From positions 2,108,001 to 2,172,000 of the forward strand of contig JACKHC010000001.1 of NCBI GenBank assembly GCA_020639235.1: DNA of 64,000 nt. Reading direction: 5' to 3'. The stretch comes from Phycisphaeraceae bacterium (GTDB lineage Bacteria > Planctomycetota > Phycisphaerae > Phycisphaerales > UBA1924). This document shows positions 24,131-32,381 of the stretch, in pieces. The notes under the pieces were generated by a model. The model made no database searches and was not told the origin of the DNA. It was given only the letters and a program-made list of their open reading frames with translations. Each line of letters begins with the position of its first letter. Position 1 is the first letter of the stretch. Both the position numbers and the translations under genes were made by a program.

Positions 24131-25285
24131 ATGCCAGGTAAGGCGACAATTACGCAGTTGCGACTCAGTGGTTCTGAACTCGATGCGCTGATCGAAGAAC
24201 TGAACCGTGCCGCGACAGAGAACTCGGGGCCGTCGAAGCGCGAGATGCGGCGCTGGAGCATGACGGGGGACAAGGCGGTCCTGACGATCGCCGACAGCGT
24301 GGGCGCGAAGAAGCACCTGTTGATCATCCCGAGAGATATCTCGACTTCGGGGATGGGGTGCCTCAACGGCGTGTTCATTCATTTGGGCACGAACTGCGTT
24401 GTCTCGCTCCGGGATCGTCACGGCAAAACGCGGTCGCTTGTAGGAACGGTCGCGCGGTGCCAGCACCTCAAGGGGAGCGTGCATGAGGTCGGCATCCGGT
24501 TCAAGGACCCGATCAATCCCGAGGAGTTCCGCGAGTTTCACAACGAGCACATTTTTCATCGGGAGAGTGTGCAACTCGACAAACTGCGCGGGCACATTCT
24601 GGTCATCGAAGAGTCGATGATGGATCAGAAGCTCTACGCCGCGTTTTTCAAGAACACTTCGATTGAGTTGTCCTTCGCGAAGGATGCGAAGTCGGGCGTG
24701 GCGATGCTTTCGGAGTCGCCCGATCTTGTCATTGTGAACAGCATGCTCTCGGACAAGTCCGGGCTGGATTTGATCGGGGAGATCTGCGACTCGGGCTATG
24801 CGAAGCCGATTCTCCTGATGTCCACGGACTCTTCCGCCGCGACGCGGACGGCTGCTCTCCAGGCCGGGGCGTCTGAGGTTCTGATCAAGCCGGTGACGGC
24901 GGACCTGTTTCACCGTGCGGCGGCCGAGTACCTGATGGGCGGGTCGGGCCGCGGCCCGATTCATGCGGTTCGGGACGCGTCGGTGATCTCCAACGAGATG
25001 GTTGATGAGTTTGTTCAGGAACTGCACAAGCTGGCGCACGAGCTGAATACGCTCATCAGAGCGAACGCTTACGACGATGTTCGTGCGAGGACGAACATGA
25101 TCAAGGGGTCCGCGAGCGGCTACGGCTTTAAGGGCGTGACGGAGGTCGCGGAGGCCGCGATGCGGACGCTCGATGCCACGATGAGCATCGAGGAGTCGAC
25201 CATGCAGCTTCGCGAGTTGATTTCGGCTTGCCAGCGGACGGTTCCTTCATCGGTTGCCGGTGCGGGAGACGAGTTGGCGGAGTAG
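24131..25285 (+). CDS. PilZ + degenerate receiver + degenerate Hpt protein (copy 1)
   Basis: 384 residues, GGAG 8 bases upstream. After an N-terminal helix, a PilZ domain (about 36-140) has both c-di-GMP motifs: RxxxR at R37-R41 and DxSxxG at D69-G74. A receiver-like domain follows (about 153-270), but the phosphoacceptor Asp is Asn203 (VIVNSMLSDKSGLDL); the Lys of the receiver (LIKP, K253) and T232 remain. The C-terminal helical domain resembles Hpt (TNMIKGSASGYGF), with Asn322 where the phosphorylated His should be. So it can probably bind c-di-GMP but is unlikely to carry phosphate. It is followed 40 bases later by a paralogue. Confidence 0.72.
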   Translation: MPGKATITQLRLSGSELDALIEELNRAATENSGPSKREMRRWSMTGDKAVLTIADSVGAKKHLLIIPRDISTSGMGCLNGVFIHLGTNCVVSLRDRHGKTRSLVGTVARCQHLKGSVHEVGIRFKDPINPEEFREFHNEHIFHRESVQLDKLRGHILVIEESMMDQKLYAAFFKNTSIELSFAKDAKSGVAMLSESPDLVIVNSMLSDKSGLDLIGEICDSGYAKPILLMSTDSSAATRTAALQAGASEVLIKPVTADLFHRAAAEYLMGGSGRGPIHAVRDASVISNEMVDEFVQELHKLAHELNTLIRANAYDDVRARTNMIKGSASGYGFKGVTEVAEAAMRTLDATMSIEESTMQLRELISACQRTVPSSVAGAGDELAE

Positions 25286-25325
25286 GTCGGGCCTCGAAAT
25301 GAGGGGCCGGGACGAGGGCGAACAG

Positions 25326-26489
25326 ATGAGCAAATCTGACATCCACGACACTCTGAAACTCTCGTCCGCGGAGCTCGACACGCTGCTCGCCAAGATGAAT
25401 GCGAGCGGCGGGGCCTCGAAGCAGCATCCCAAGCGCGGCATGTGGCGGTGGCGGCTCCAGTCGCAGCGCATCGTTGTCACTTGTGTTGACGAAACCGGCA
25501 AGCAGACGCATCTGGTGGCGGCGGCGCGGAACATCTCCGCGACGGGTGTGGGCCTGCTGATCGGCTTCTTCATCCACGAGGGTCGATCAATCATCGTCAC
25601 GATTCGCAGCGTTGACGGGCGCGCGATCATCCTGCCTGCGAAGATCAAGCGGTGCCGCCACATCGAGGGGCGCGTGCACGAGATCGGGGCCGAGTTCGAG
25701 ACAGAGATCAACCCTCGTGATTTCTTTGTGCGCTACGACGAGGACTCGTACCTATTCAATCAGGAATGCGTCAACCCGGAGTCGCTCGAGGGGCATGTCG
25801 TGATCGCGACACCGACCTCATTCGTTCGGTCCGTGATCACTCATGCTCTGGAACGGACGCAGATCGATATCGAGTGCGTGTCCACGGGTGCCCGGGCGCT
25901 CGAGGCCGTGAGCCGACGCCCGGACCTGATCTTCGCGCAATCGATGCTCGAAGATATGACCGGGCTCGAGTTCGTTCTGGCCGCACGGGCGGAGGGGTAT
26001 TCGGTGCCGATCATCCTGCTCCACGACACCAAGGACCAGGACGAGCGCATGGTTGCGATCGGCGGCGGCGCGAACGAGATGCTCTTCATGCCGTGCCCGG
26101 AGGGGCTGATTCTGAGGGCTGCGGCTGACTTCCTGACCTCGCGTCCGGAGGTGGCTGCCGGCTTCACGATCAATCTGGAACTCGAGTCCAGTTTCGTCAA
26201 CGAGGTCTCGACGGCGGCGGGATTCCTCTCGGAAATGCTGCAATCGAAGAACTCGATGCAACTGACCAAAATTGCACAGGATCTTCGTCACACCGCGGCG
26301 GCGTACGGGCACCGGACCCTGCTGATGCTGTGCGAGCGGCTGATCGATCGATTGAGCGCCCAAGACAAGTTTGACATTGTGGAGCGCGTCGCCAAGCAGG
26401 TGATCGACGCGTGCATGGTCATCGTCGGTCGATCTAAGTCTACGACGGAGTCGGCTGATGTCGGCTCATCGCGCAAAGAAGCAGCGTAA
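25326..26489 (+). CDS. PilZ + degenerate receiver + degenerate Hpt protein (copy 2)
   Basis: 387 residues from ATG 25326. It is a diverged paralogue of the preceding gene, collinear through the PilZ domain: RxxxR at R37-R41 and NxSxxG at N69-G74 fall at identical residue numbers. The receiver-like domain has Gln205 for the phosphoacceptor Asp (LIFAQSMLEDMTGLEF) and Met255 for the conserved Lys (MLFMPCPEG), so it is more degenerate than copy 1. In the C-terminal helical bundle the Hpt His position aligns with Gln318 (IAQDLRHTAAAYGH). A c-di-GMP-binding scaffold pair is the simplest reading. The 3' end overlaps mnmG by 50 bases, antisense. Confidence 0.72.
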   Translation: MSKSDIHDTLKLSSAELDTLLAKMNASGGASKQHPKRGMWRWRLQSQRIVVTCVDETGKQTHLVAAARNISATGVGLLIGFFIHEGRSIIVTIRSVDGRAIILPAKIKRCRHIEGRVHEIGAEFETEINPRDFFVRYDEDSYLFNQECVNPESLEGHVVIATPTSFVRSVITHALERTQIDIECVSTGARALEAVSRRPDLIFAQSMLEDMTGLEFVLAARAEGYSVPIILLHDTKDQDERMVAIGGGANEMLFMPCPEGLILRAAADFLTSRPEVAAGFTINLELESSFVNEVSTAAGFLSEMLQSKNSMQLTKIAQDLRHTAAAYGHRTLLMLCERLIDRLSAQDKFDIVERVAKQVIDACMVIVGRSKSTTESADVGSSRKEAA

Positions 26490-28302
26490 TGTCGGGCGGA
26501 TTCACTCCCGCGAGGCGTGACGCCTGACCGATGGTCGCGGGCCTGAAACGATCGAGGACCTGCGCGGTCTCGGCCCTGAGGCCTTCGATGCCCAGGAAGT
26601 TGATATCGCGGGGTATCTGACGGGCGTGGGACTCGCTGAGTCGCTTGATTTCGTTGCGGTAGCGCGGCTCATAGGCGGCGTACTGCAGATCGGCGAGCAC
26701 GGTCTCGACGACCGATCGCGGCCACTGCTTGCCTGTGCTGCCGAGGGCCGAGACCAGATCGTTCGATGAGAAGCGCGGGGCGCGTGCGAGTTCGCTCAGT
26801 GGGCGCGCGGTGATTCTGGTTTGCTCGCAGGTTGTTCGCAGGTCCTGCGCGGCGGATCGGCGTGCCTCGTATCGGGCCCAGCGTTCGTCGCATACGAGAC
26901 CGAGTTGTCGTCCTTTGGGCGTGAGGCGGTCTGGGGCGTTGTCGGCGCGGAGCAGCAGGCGGTGTTCGGCGCGGCTGGAGAACATGCGGTAGGGCTCGGT
27001 CGGGACTTTTGTGCACAGGTCATCGAGCATCACAGCGATGTAGGCCTCGTCACGCGAGAGCCGAACGAGATCGAGGCCATCGGCGAAGCGGGCGGCGTTG
27101 AGCCCCGCGACAAGCCCCTGACCGGCGGCCTCTTCGTATCCGCTCGTGCCGTTGATCTGCCCGGCGAGGAAGAGGCCGTCGATCAGTTTGGTCATGCATG
27201 TGGAGTCGATCTGGCTCGGGATGACCATGTCGTACTCGACCGCGTAGCCGTACTGAACGATTTTTGCGCGATGGCACCCCGGCAGCCCGGCAACGATTCC
27301 GTCCTGCACATCGCTCGGCAACGAGGTTGGAATGCCGTTGCAATAGACCCAGTCGCTCTCGAACGACTCGGGTTCGAGGAACACATGGTGGGACTCTCGG
27401 TCGGCGAAGCGGACGACCTTGTCTTCGATGGACGGGCAGTATCGTGGGCCGCGCGATGAGATCTGGCCGGAGTACATCGGCGCGCGATGGATGTTGGCGC
27501 GGATGAGTTCGTGGATCTCCGGCGTCGTCGCGGACATCTTGCATGCGATCTGGCTCATCCGAGGGAACGACCTTGGGTCGGTCAGTTCGCTGAACGGCGT
27601 TGGCGGATCATCCCCCCACTGATTCTCGAGTGCGTCCCATTCGATTGAGTTGCGGTCGAGGCGTGGCGGCGTGCCGGTCTTGAGTCGTCCGAGTTCGAAG
27701 CCGAGGGCGCGGAGGGTCGCGCTCATGCCGACGGCCGGCGCCTCGCCTTCGCGTCCGCCGGGCGTCTGGGCGTCGCCGCGGTGCATGAGGCCGCGCATGA
27801 ATGTGCCGGTCGTGAGCACCACGCTCGCGGCGTGCAAGACTGTCGTTCCGCCGTTGGGGGTCAGCACTTCCACGCCGGTGACACGGCGGTGGCCCGAAGC
27901 GGTGCGCTCAACCCGGAACGAGTCGGCGGCCCCCTGGACCTGGGTGATGTTGGGGCGGGTGCCCAGGAGTCGCTTGACCTCGCGCGCGTAAGCGTGGCGG
28001 TCGCATTGTGCGCGGGGTCCTCGGACGGCCGGGCCCCGGGACTGATTGAGCACCTTGAACATGATTCCCGTGGCGTCGGTCGCGATGCCCATAAGGCCGC
28101 CCAGGGCGTCGATCTCGCGCACGATCTGGCCCTTGGCGAGCCCGCCGATCGCGGGGTTGCAGGACATCACCCCGGTCTTGGAGGCGTCGAGCGTGACGAG
28201 TGCGATGCGCGCGCCGATGTTTGCGGCGGCCCATGCGGCTTCCGCACCGGCGTGCCCGCCTCCAATAACGACGACATCGAACTGGTCCCCCCGCGCGCTC
28301 AT
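26440..28302 (-). CDS. mnmG: tRNA uridine-5-carboxymethylaminomethyl modification enzyme MnmG (GidA)
   Basis: 620 residues, full length. FAD-binding motif VVVIGGGHAGAEAAWAAANI, then MSCNPAIGGLAKGQIVREID, typical of MnmG; the C-terminal helical domain ends RLAGVNPPDITLLL. With MnmE (not in this window) it installs cmnm5 at U34 of certain tRNAs. Its start overlaps the stop of the upstream exonuclease-like gene by 4 bases (ATGA), so the two are co-translated. Confidence 0.94.
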   Translation of the reverse strand: MSARGDQFDVVVIGGGHAGAEAAWAAANIGARIALVTLDASKTGVMSCNPAIGGLAKGQIVREIDALGGLMGIATDATGIMFKVLNQSRGPAVRGPRAQCDRHAYAREVKRLLGTRPNITQVQGAADSFRVERTASGHRRVTGVEVLTPNGGTTVLHAASVVLTTGTFMRGLMHRGDAQTPGGREGEAPAVGMSATLRALGFELGRLKTGTPPRLDRNSIEWDALENQWGDDPPTPFSELTDPRSFPRMSQIACKMSATTPEIHELIRANIHRAPMYSGQISSRGPRYCPSIEDKVVRFADRESHHVFLEPESFESDWVYCNGIPTSLPSDVQDGIVAGLPGCHRAKIVQYGYAVEYDMVIPSQIDSTCMTKLIDGLFLAGQINGTSGYEEAAGQGLVAGLNAARFADGLDLVRLSRDEAYIAVMLDDLCTKVPTEPYRMFSSRAEHRLLLRADNAPDRLTPKGRQLGLVCDERWARYEARRSAAQDLRTTCEQTRITARPLSELARAPRFSSNDLVSALGSTGKQWPRSVVETVLADLQYAAYEPRYRNEIKRLSESHARQIPRDINFLGIEGLRAETAQVLDRFRPATIGQASRLAGVNPPDITLLLCAMSRHQPTPS

Positions 28303-29372
28303 TCGGGCTTCGCGGGTGTTCCGGGCTTGTCGGCGGTCTCGATGTTCACTGCGACGGGCATGTGATCGGACGCGTACCCGTCGGGCGCAGGAACGTTGCG
28401 GTAATCGGCGCCCTTGGCGCGGACCGGTGTTCCCAGCACGACTCGGGTGTTGAAGTCGGTCTCATTGGCGAGGTTTCGGTTCACGAGAATGAAGTCGATG
28501 CGGCGGTCGGACTCGTGGGTGAGTCGGGGCTCGACCGGGAAGCCCTTGTCGTCGCCGTAGAGATCGATCATGCCGGCGTCGAAGTAGTTCTGGAGGACCT
28601 TCTCGTCGTGCTGGGCGTTGAAGTCGCCGAGCACCGCGATATTGATGGCGGGCTGCTCGGCTTCCATCTGCTTGATGAACTCGACGATTTTCGCGGACTC
28701 CTTGTCCCGCCAATAGTCGTTGTAGCGGCCCGATTTGTGGTGCACCGAGAACAGCGTGAGGGCGTATGGCTTGCCGGAGGCGCTCTTCTCGGCGGGCACA
28801 TTCACGGTCACACGTAGTGGCGAACGGCGGAACGTGATGGGCTGACCGGCGTACCAGTTTTTGCCAGTGGGGCCGTAGTTCTCGGGATGAACGCCGCCGA
28901 GGTCCAAGTCGGGCCAGACCTTGAAATCGGAGAGCGGGAATCGGCTCATGACGGCGTTTTCGATTCCGCGTTCCTGTCCGACATCGATTGAAACGACGTA
29001 CTCGTATCCCATATCGGCGAGGAACTGGTCGCGGAAAGCGATGAGCGCATCGTAGGACTCAATCTCCTCCAGACAGAGCACATCGGGATCGAGTCGGCGG
29101 ATGTTCTCTGCGACGGCCCGGCGTTCTGACTCCGGCTTGGCTCGCAGGACGCGGTCCTGATCGTACCAATCGTCGAACTGCCCCGAGAGTGTGGGGTCGT
29201 CGAGGTCGTCGAACAGATTGAGGACGTTGTAGGTAGCCAGCCGGAGCGAACCGGCGGGCTTGTCCGGGACGACCTCGGTGCCGATGCGCACACCCTGCGC
29301 GCAGGCGGCCTGAGTCAGGGCGAGGCCTGTGGCAATCGTGAGCAGGAACGAGAGGAGTGAGCGATGGCGCAT
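28299..29372 (-). CDS. Secreted endonuclease/exonuclease/phosphatase family protein
   Basis: 357 residues with a signal peptide (LLSFLLTIATGLALTQAACA). Family motifs: LRLATYNVLNLFDDLDDP, LCLEEIESYDAL (metal-binding Glu), IAVLGDFNAQHDEKVL (D-x-N) and the final YASDHMPVAVNIE (S-D-H). It is probably a Mg-dependent phosphodiesterase or nuclease acting outside the cytoplasm; the substrate is not predictable. It is the first gene of a two-gene unit with mnmG. Confidence 0.82.
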   Translation of the reverse strand: MRHRSLLSFLLTIATGLALTQAACAQGVRIGTEVVPDKPAGSLRLATYNVLNLFDDLDDPTLSGQFDDWYDQDRVLRAKPESERRAVAENIRRLDPDVLCLEEIESYDALIAFRDQFLADMGYEYVVSIDVGQERGIENAVMSRFPLSDFKVWPDLDLGGVHPENYGPTGKNWYAGQPITFRRSPLRVTVNVPAEKSASGKPYALTLFSVHHKSGRYNDYWRDKESAKIVEFIKQMEAEQPAINIAVLGDFNAQHDEKVLQNYFDAGMIDLYGDDKGFPVEPRLTHESDRRIDFILVNRNLANETDFNTRVVLGTPVRAKGADYRNVPAPDGYASDHMPVAVNIETADKPGTPAKPE

Positions 29373-29408
29373 GTTCGGTTCTCTCTTTTGGGGTTCGATC
29401 GGGAAGAG

Positions 29409-29414
29409 ATTATA
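29409..29414 (-). promoter_or_regulatory. -10 box for the exonuclease-mnmG unit
   Basis: On the minus strand this is TATAAT, a perfect -10 hexamer, 36 bases before the ATG at 29372. I see no convincing -35 box. Confidence 0.45.
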
Positions 29415-29539
29415 GGGGCCGGGTGGGAGGCGTCGCGGGCGCTCCAGACGGATCGGTAGCCCCGCAGGAATGGGGTTTCACGGTTGCCGGCCTCATTGGG
29501 GTGGCCCCTCGGGCGCCTCGTTTCGAACAGTTCACCACG

Positions 29540-29758
29540 ATGTCTCACCGAATTATCACCGGTTCGGGGTTGATTCTCAGGCACCGCGCAATCCGTCTGG
29601 CCGCCCTTTGGGCGGTTCCGGCCGTGCTCGGCGGGTGCACCTCGCTGCGGACGAGTCAGGAGCAATACCGAGAGCGCAAGGTCGCTCTGGAGTCTTCGGA
29701 CCGCGGGCGGCCGCAAGCAATGGTGGAGGTCGATGTGGGCGTGCGGGACGAGCCGTGA
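29540..29758 (+). CDS. Small putative lipoprotein
   Basis: 72 residues from ATG 29540. Basic N-terminus, a hydrophobic stretch (IRLAALWAVPAVLGGC) and a lipobox with Cys33, then a short polar tail. The tail has no recognisable domain. There is no strong Shine-Dalgarno, and an upstream in-frame GTG start exists. It lies 56 bases before the kynurenine operon. It may be real but could also be a chance frame; the lipobox is the main support. Confidence 0.45.
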   Translation: MSHRIITGSGLILRHRAIRLAALWAVPAVLGGCTSLRTSQEQYRERKVALESSDRGRPQAMVEVDVGVRDEP

Positions 29759-29781
29759 CGCCATCGCCCGTGTGAATCGTG

Positions 29782-29787
29782 CATAAT
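29782..29787 (+). promoter_or_regulatory. -10-like box for the kynurenine operon
   Basis: CATAAT 27 bases before the TDO ATG, with GGAG between box and start. It is the best candidate in the gap but lacks a clear -35. Confidence 0.3.
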
Positions 29788-29814
29788 CCGTGCTGACTGA
29801 ACGGAGCAGCCCGG

Positions 29815-30657
29815 ATGCCGCAGCGCGAGTTTGAGAGCACGATCAAGACGGACCTCCACGGGAAGTTGGACTACGGGTCGTATCTTGCGCTGGACCAGTT
29901 GCTCTCGGCGCAGCATCCTTTGTCGTCGCCTGAGCATCACGACGAGTTGCTCTTCATCATCCAGCACCAGACCTCTGAGCTCTGGATGAAGTTGGTGATT
30001 CACGAGTTGAAGGCGGCGGTCCGGCACATTCGGCACGATGAACTGGAGCCGTGTTTCAAGATTCTGGCGCGGGTGAAGCAGGTCCAGCGGCAGTTGTTCG
30101 AGCAGTGGGCGGTGCTGGAGACATTGACGCCTACCGAGTACGCGCAGTTCCGGCACGTTCTCGGGCCGGCGAGCGGGTTCCAGTCGCATCAGTATCGGGC
30201 GATCGAGTTTCTGCTGGGGAATAAGGATCCCAATGCGCTCCGGGTGTTTGCGCACCGGGCAGAGGCGCATCGTGAGTTGGAGACGCTGCTGAAGTCGCCC
30301 GCCTTGTACGACGAGTTCCTGCGGTATCTGCATCGGCGCGGCCTGAAGATGCCCCCTGGGGTGATCGAGCGGGACTGGTCGCAACCGTACGAGGCCAACG
30401 CGGAACTGCTCCCGACGTTGAAGATGATTTACGACAATCCGAGTGAGTATTGGGACGCCTATGAGATGTGCGAGAAGCTGGTTGATATCGACCAGCAGTT
30501 TTCGCTTTGGCGGTTCCGGCACATGAAGACTGTCGAGCGGACGATCGGTTACAAGCCGGGAACGGGGGGATCGTCGGGCGTCTCGTTTCTGCAGAAGGTT
30601 GTTACCAAGCGGATGTTCCCGGAACTTTGGGATGTGCGAACGATGATCGGTGCATGA
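29815..30657 (+). CDS. kynA: Tryptophan 2,3-dioxygenase
   Basis: 280 residues, the normal size of bacterial TDO. Heme dioxygenase motifs: SYLALDQLLSAQHPLS near the N-terminus, ELLFIIQHQTSELWMKL, the heme-ligand His in FRHMKTVERTIGYKPGTGGS, and GVSFLQKVV at the end. It opens the indole ring of L-tryptophan to N-formylkynurenine, step 1 of the pathway. First gene of a six-gene plus-strand run whose members cover each following step. Confidence 0.96.
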   Translation: MPQREFESTIKTDLHGKLDYGSYLALDQLLSAQHPLSSPEHHDELLFIIQHQTSELWMKLVIHELKAAVRHIRHDELEPCFKILARVKQVQRQLFEQWAVLETLTPTEYAQFRHVLGPASGFQSHQYRAIEFLLGNKDPNALRVFAHRAEAHRELETLLKSPALYDEFLRYLHRRGLKMPPGVIERDWSQPYEANAELLPTLKMIYDNPSEYWDAYEMCEKLVDIDQQFSLWRFRHMKTVERTIGYKPGTGGSSGVSFLQKVVTKRMFPELWDVRTMIGA

Positions 30658-30719
30658 CGGGACTCGTCGTGCGACACTGAGTCAGCAGGCCGTAGGTTTG
30701 GCCGGATCGGAGGATGACG

Positions 30720-31268
30720 ATGACGAAGACGCTCCCGCCGTTGAATCTGAAGAAATGGATCGAGGACAACAAGGAGCACCTCAAGCCGCCGGTCTCGAAC
30801 AAGCAGTTGTACACGGACTCCGAGGATGTGATCTTGTTCGTTTCGGGGGGGCCGAACACACGGAATGATTACCACGTGAACCCGACCGAGGAGTTGTTCT
30901 ATCAGCTCAAGGGTGACATCGCGGTGCGGATCAGGCCGCTGGATGGATCGAAGCCGCATGATGTTGTGATTCATGAGGGTGAGTTGTGGCTTCTTCCCCA
31001 ATGGGTGCCCCACCGACCGCAGCGGCCCGCGGGGACGGTCGGGTTGATCGTTGAGTTCCCGAGGAACGGGCAGGACGACGGTCTGCGCTGGTATTGCGAC
31101 AAGTGCGACGAGTTGATTCACGAGGCCAAGTGGCGACTCAAGAAGATCGACGAGGACCTGGCGGTGATCATGGAGGACTTCTGGGGCGGGCCCGAGGCGC
31201 GGCGGACGTGCAAGAAGTGCGGCCACGTGATGCAGAGGGCGGGCGAGTTCAGAATGCAGCACGCGTGA
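30720..31268 (+). CDS. nbaC: 3-hydroxyanthranilate 3,4-dioxygenase
   Basis: 182 residues from ATG 30720. This start is set by GGAGG (30709-30713) 6 bases upstream; an ATG at 30714 touches the GGAGG and is unlikely. Cupin fold with Fe ligands His and Glu in YHVNPTEELFYQLKGD and His in LLPQWVPHRPQR. The C-terminal rubredoxin-like Cys4 site (CDKCDEL and CKKCGHV) marks the bacterial/fungal class. It cleaves 3-hydroxyanthranilate to 2-amino-3-carboxymuconate semialdehyde (ACMS). Confidence 0.94.
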   Translation: MTKTLPPLNLKKWIEDNKEHLKPPVSNKQLYTDSEDVILFVSGGPNTRNDYHVNPTEELFYQLKGDIAVRIRPLDGSKPHDVVIHEGELWLLPQWVPHRPQRPAGTVGLIVEFPRNGQDDGLRWYCDKCDELIHEAKWRLKKIDEDLAVIMEDFWGGPEARRTCKKCGHVMQRAGEFRMQHA

Positions 31269-31273
31269 GTCGG

Positions 31274-31279
31274 TACTCT
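31274..31279 (+). promoter_or_regulatory. -10-like box, leaderless start of ACMSD gene
   Basis: TACTCT in TCGGTACTCTG, ending 8 bases before ATG 31288, with no Shine-Dalgarno. The same 11-base string recurs before kynureninase at 32363-32373. Confidence 0.45.
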
Positions 31280-31287
31280 GGTGCGTC

Positions 31288-32355
31288 ATGGCGCCCCTGA
31301 AGATCGATATCCACACGCACATCCTTCCGGAACGCTGGCCCGACCTTCGAGAGCGGTACGGGTATGGCGGGTGGATCAATCTCGAGCATCATTGCCCCGG
31401 TTGCGCCAGGATGATGATCGACGGGAGACACTTCCGCGATATCGAGGCCAACTGCTGGGACCCCGATGTGCGCACCAGTGAGTGTGATGCGCATCGCGTC
31501 CATGTGCAGGTGCTGTCGACGGTGCCCGTGATGTTCGGGTACTGGGCGAAGCCGGAGCATACGGACGATCTCTCGAAGATTCTCAATGACCACATCGCGA
31601 GGATCGTGCGGGATCGGCCGGCGCGGTTTGCGGGGCTTGGCACGCTCCCGATGCAATCACCCGTCCATGCGGTGAGGGAACTGGAGCGGTGCGTCGGTGA
31701 ACTGGGGCTGACGGGAGTCGAGATCGGTTCGCATATCGACCGCAGTGATGGGGCACATTGGAATCTGAATGCGCCGGAGGTTGGTGAAGTTTTCGCTGCG
31801 GCGGAAGCACTCGGTGCTTGTGTCTTCGTGCACCCGTGGGACATGATGGGCAAGAAGGAGATGCCGGAGTACTGGCTGCCGTGGCTGGTCGGCATGCCGG
31901 CGGAGACTTCGCGGGCAATCTGCTCGGTGATTTTCGGCGGTGTGCTGGATCGTTATCCCAAGCTCCGCATCTGCTTCGCGCACGGGGGCGGTTCGTTTCC
32001 GGGCACGATCGGTCGGATCGCGCACGGGCATGCGGTCCGACCTGATCTGTGCGCGGTGCACAATCCCAATGACCCGCGCGGGTACCTCGGACGCTTCTAT
32101 GTGGACTCCCTGGTTCACGATGCCGATGCGCTGCGGACGTTGTTGCGGCTGATCGGTGAGGACCGGATCGCGCTGGGGTCGGACTACCCGTTCCCGCTCG
32201 GCGAGCACGTCCCGGGGTCGCTGATCGAGTCGATGGATGACCTGTCTGAGCGTGCGAAGCGGCGGCTGCTGGCGGGGACCGCGCTGGAGTTTCTCGGGCT
32301 ATCCGACGAGCACCGACGCGCGATCGAGACCAGCGGCGGTGCCGCGCTTTCGTAG
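31288..32355 (+). CDS. nbaD: 2-amino-3-carboxymuconate-6-semialdehyde decarboxylase (ACMSD)
   Basis: 355 residues, amidohydrolase TIM barrel. Metal site: H-x-H in KIDIHTHILPERWPDL, His in CVFVHPWDMMG, catalytic His in ICFAHGGGSFPGTI and Asp in IALGSDYPFPLGEH. It removes CO2 from ACMS, giving 2-aminomuconate semialdehyde and preventing spontaneous quinolinate formation. It therefore commits the pathway to catabolism rather than NAD synthesis. It follows the 3-HAO gene by 19 bases, but with its own box upstream. Confidence 0.93.
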   Translation: MAPLKIDIHTHILPERWPDLRERYGYGGWINLEHHCPGCARMMIDGRHFRDIEANCWDPDVRTSECDAHRVHVQVLSTVPVMFGYWAKPEHTDDLSKILNDHIARIVRDRPARFAGLGTLPMQSPVHAVRELERCVGELGLTGVEIGSHIDRSDGAHWNLNAPEVGEVFAAAEALGACVFVHPWDMMGKKEMPEYWLPWLVGMPAETSRAICSVIFGGVLDRYPKLRICFAHGGGSFPGTIGRIAHGHAVRPDLCAVHNPNDPRGYLGRFYVDSLVHDADALRTLLRLIGEDRIALGSDYPFPLGEHVPGSLIESMDDLSERAKRRLLAGTALEFLGLSDEHRRAIETSGGAALS

Positions 32356-32366
32356 TCGTTCCTCGG

Positions 32367-32372
32367 TACTCT
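32367..32372 (+). promoter_or_regulatory. -10-like box, leaderless start of kynureninase gene
   Basis: TACTCT in TCGGTACTCTG, ending 9 bases before ATG 32382, with no Shine-Dalgarno. It matches the box before the ACMSD gene. Confidence 0.45.
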
Positions 32373-32381
32373 GTTCCGCGC

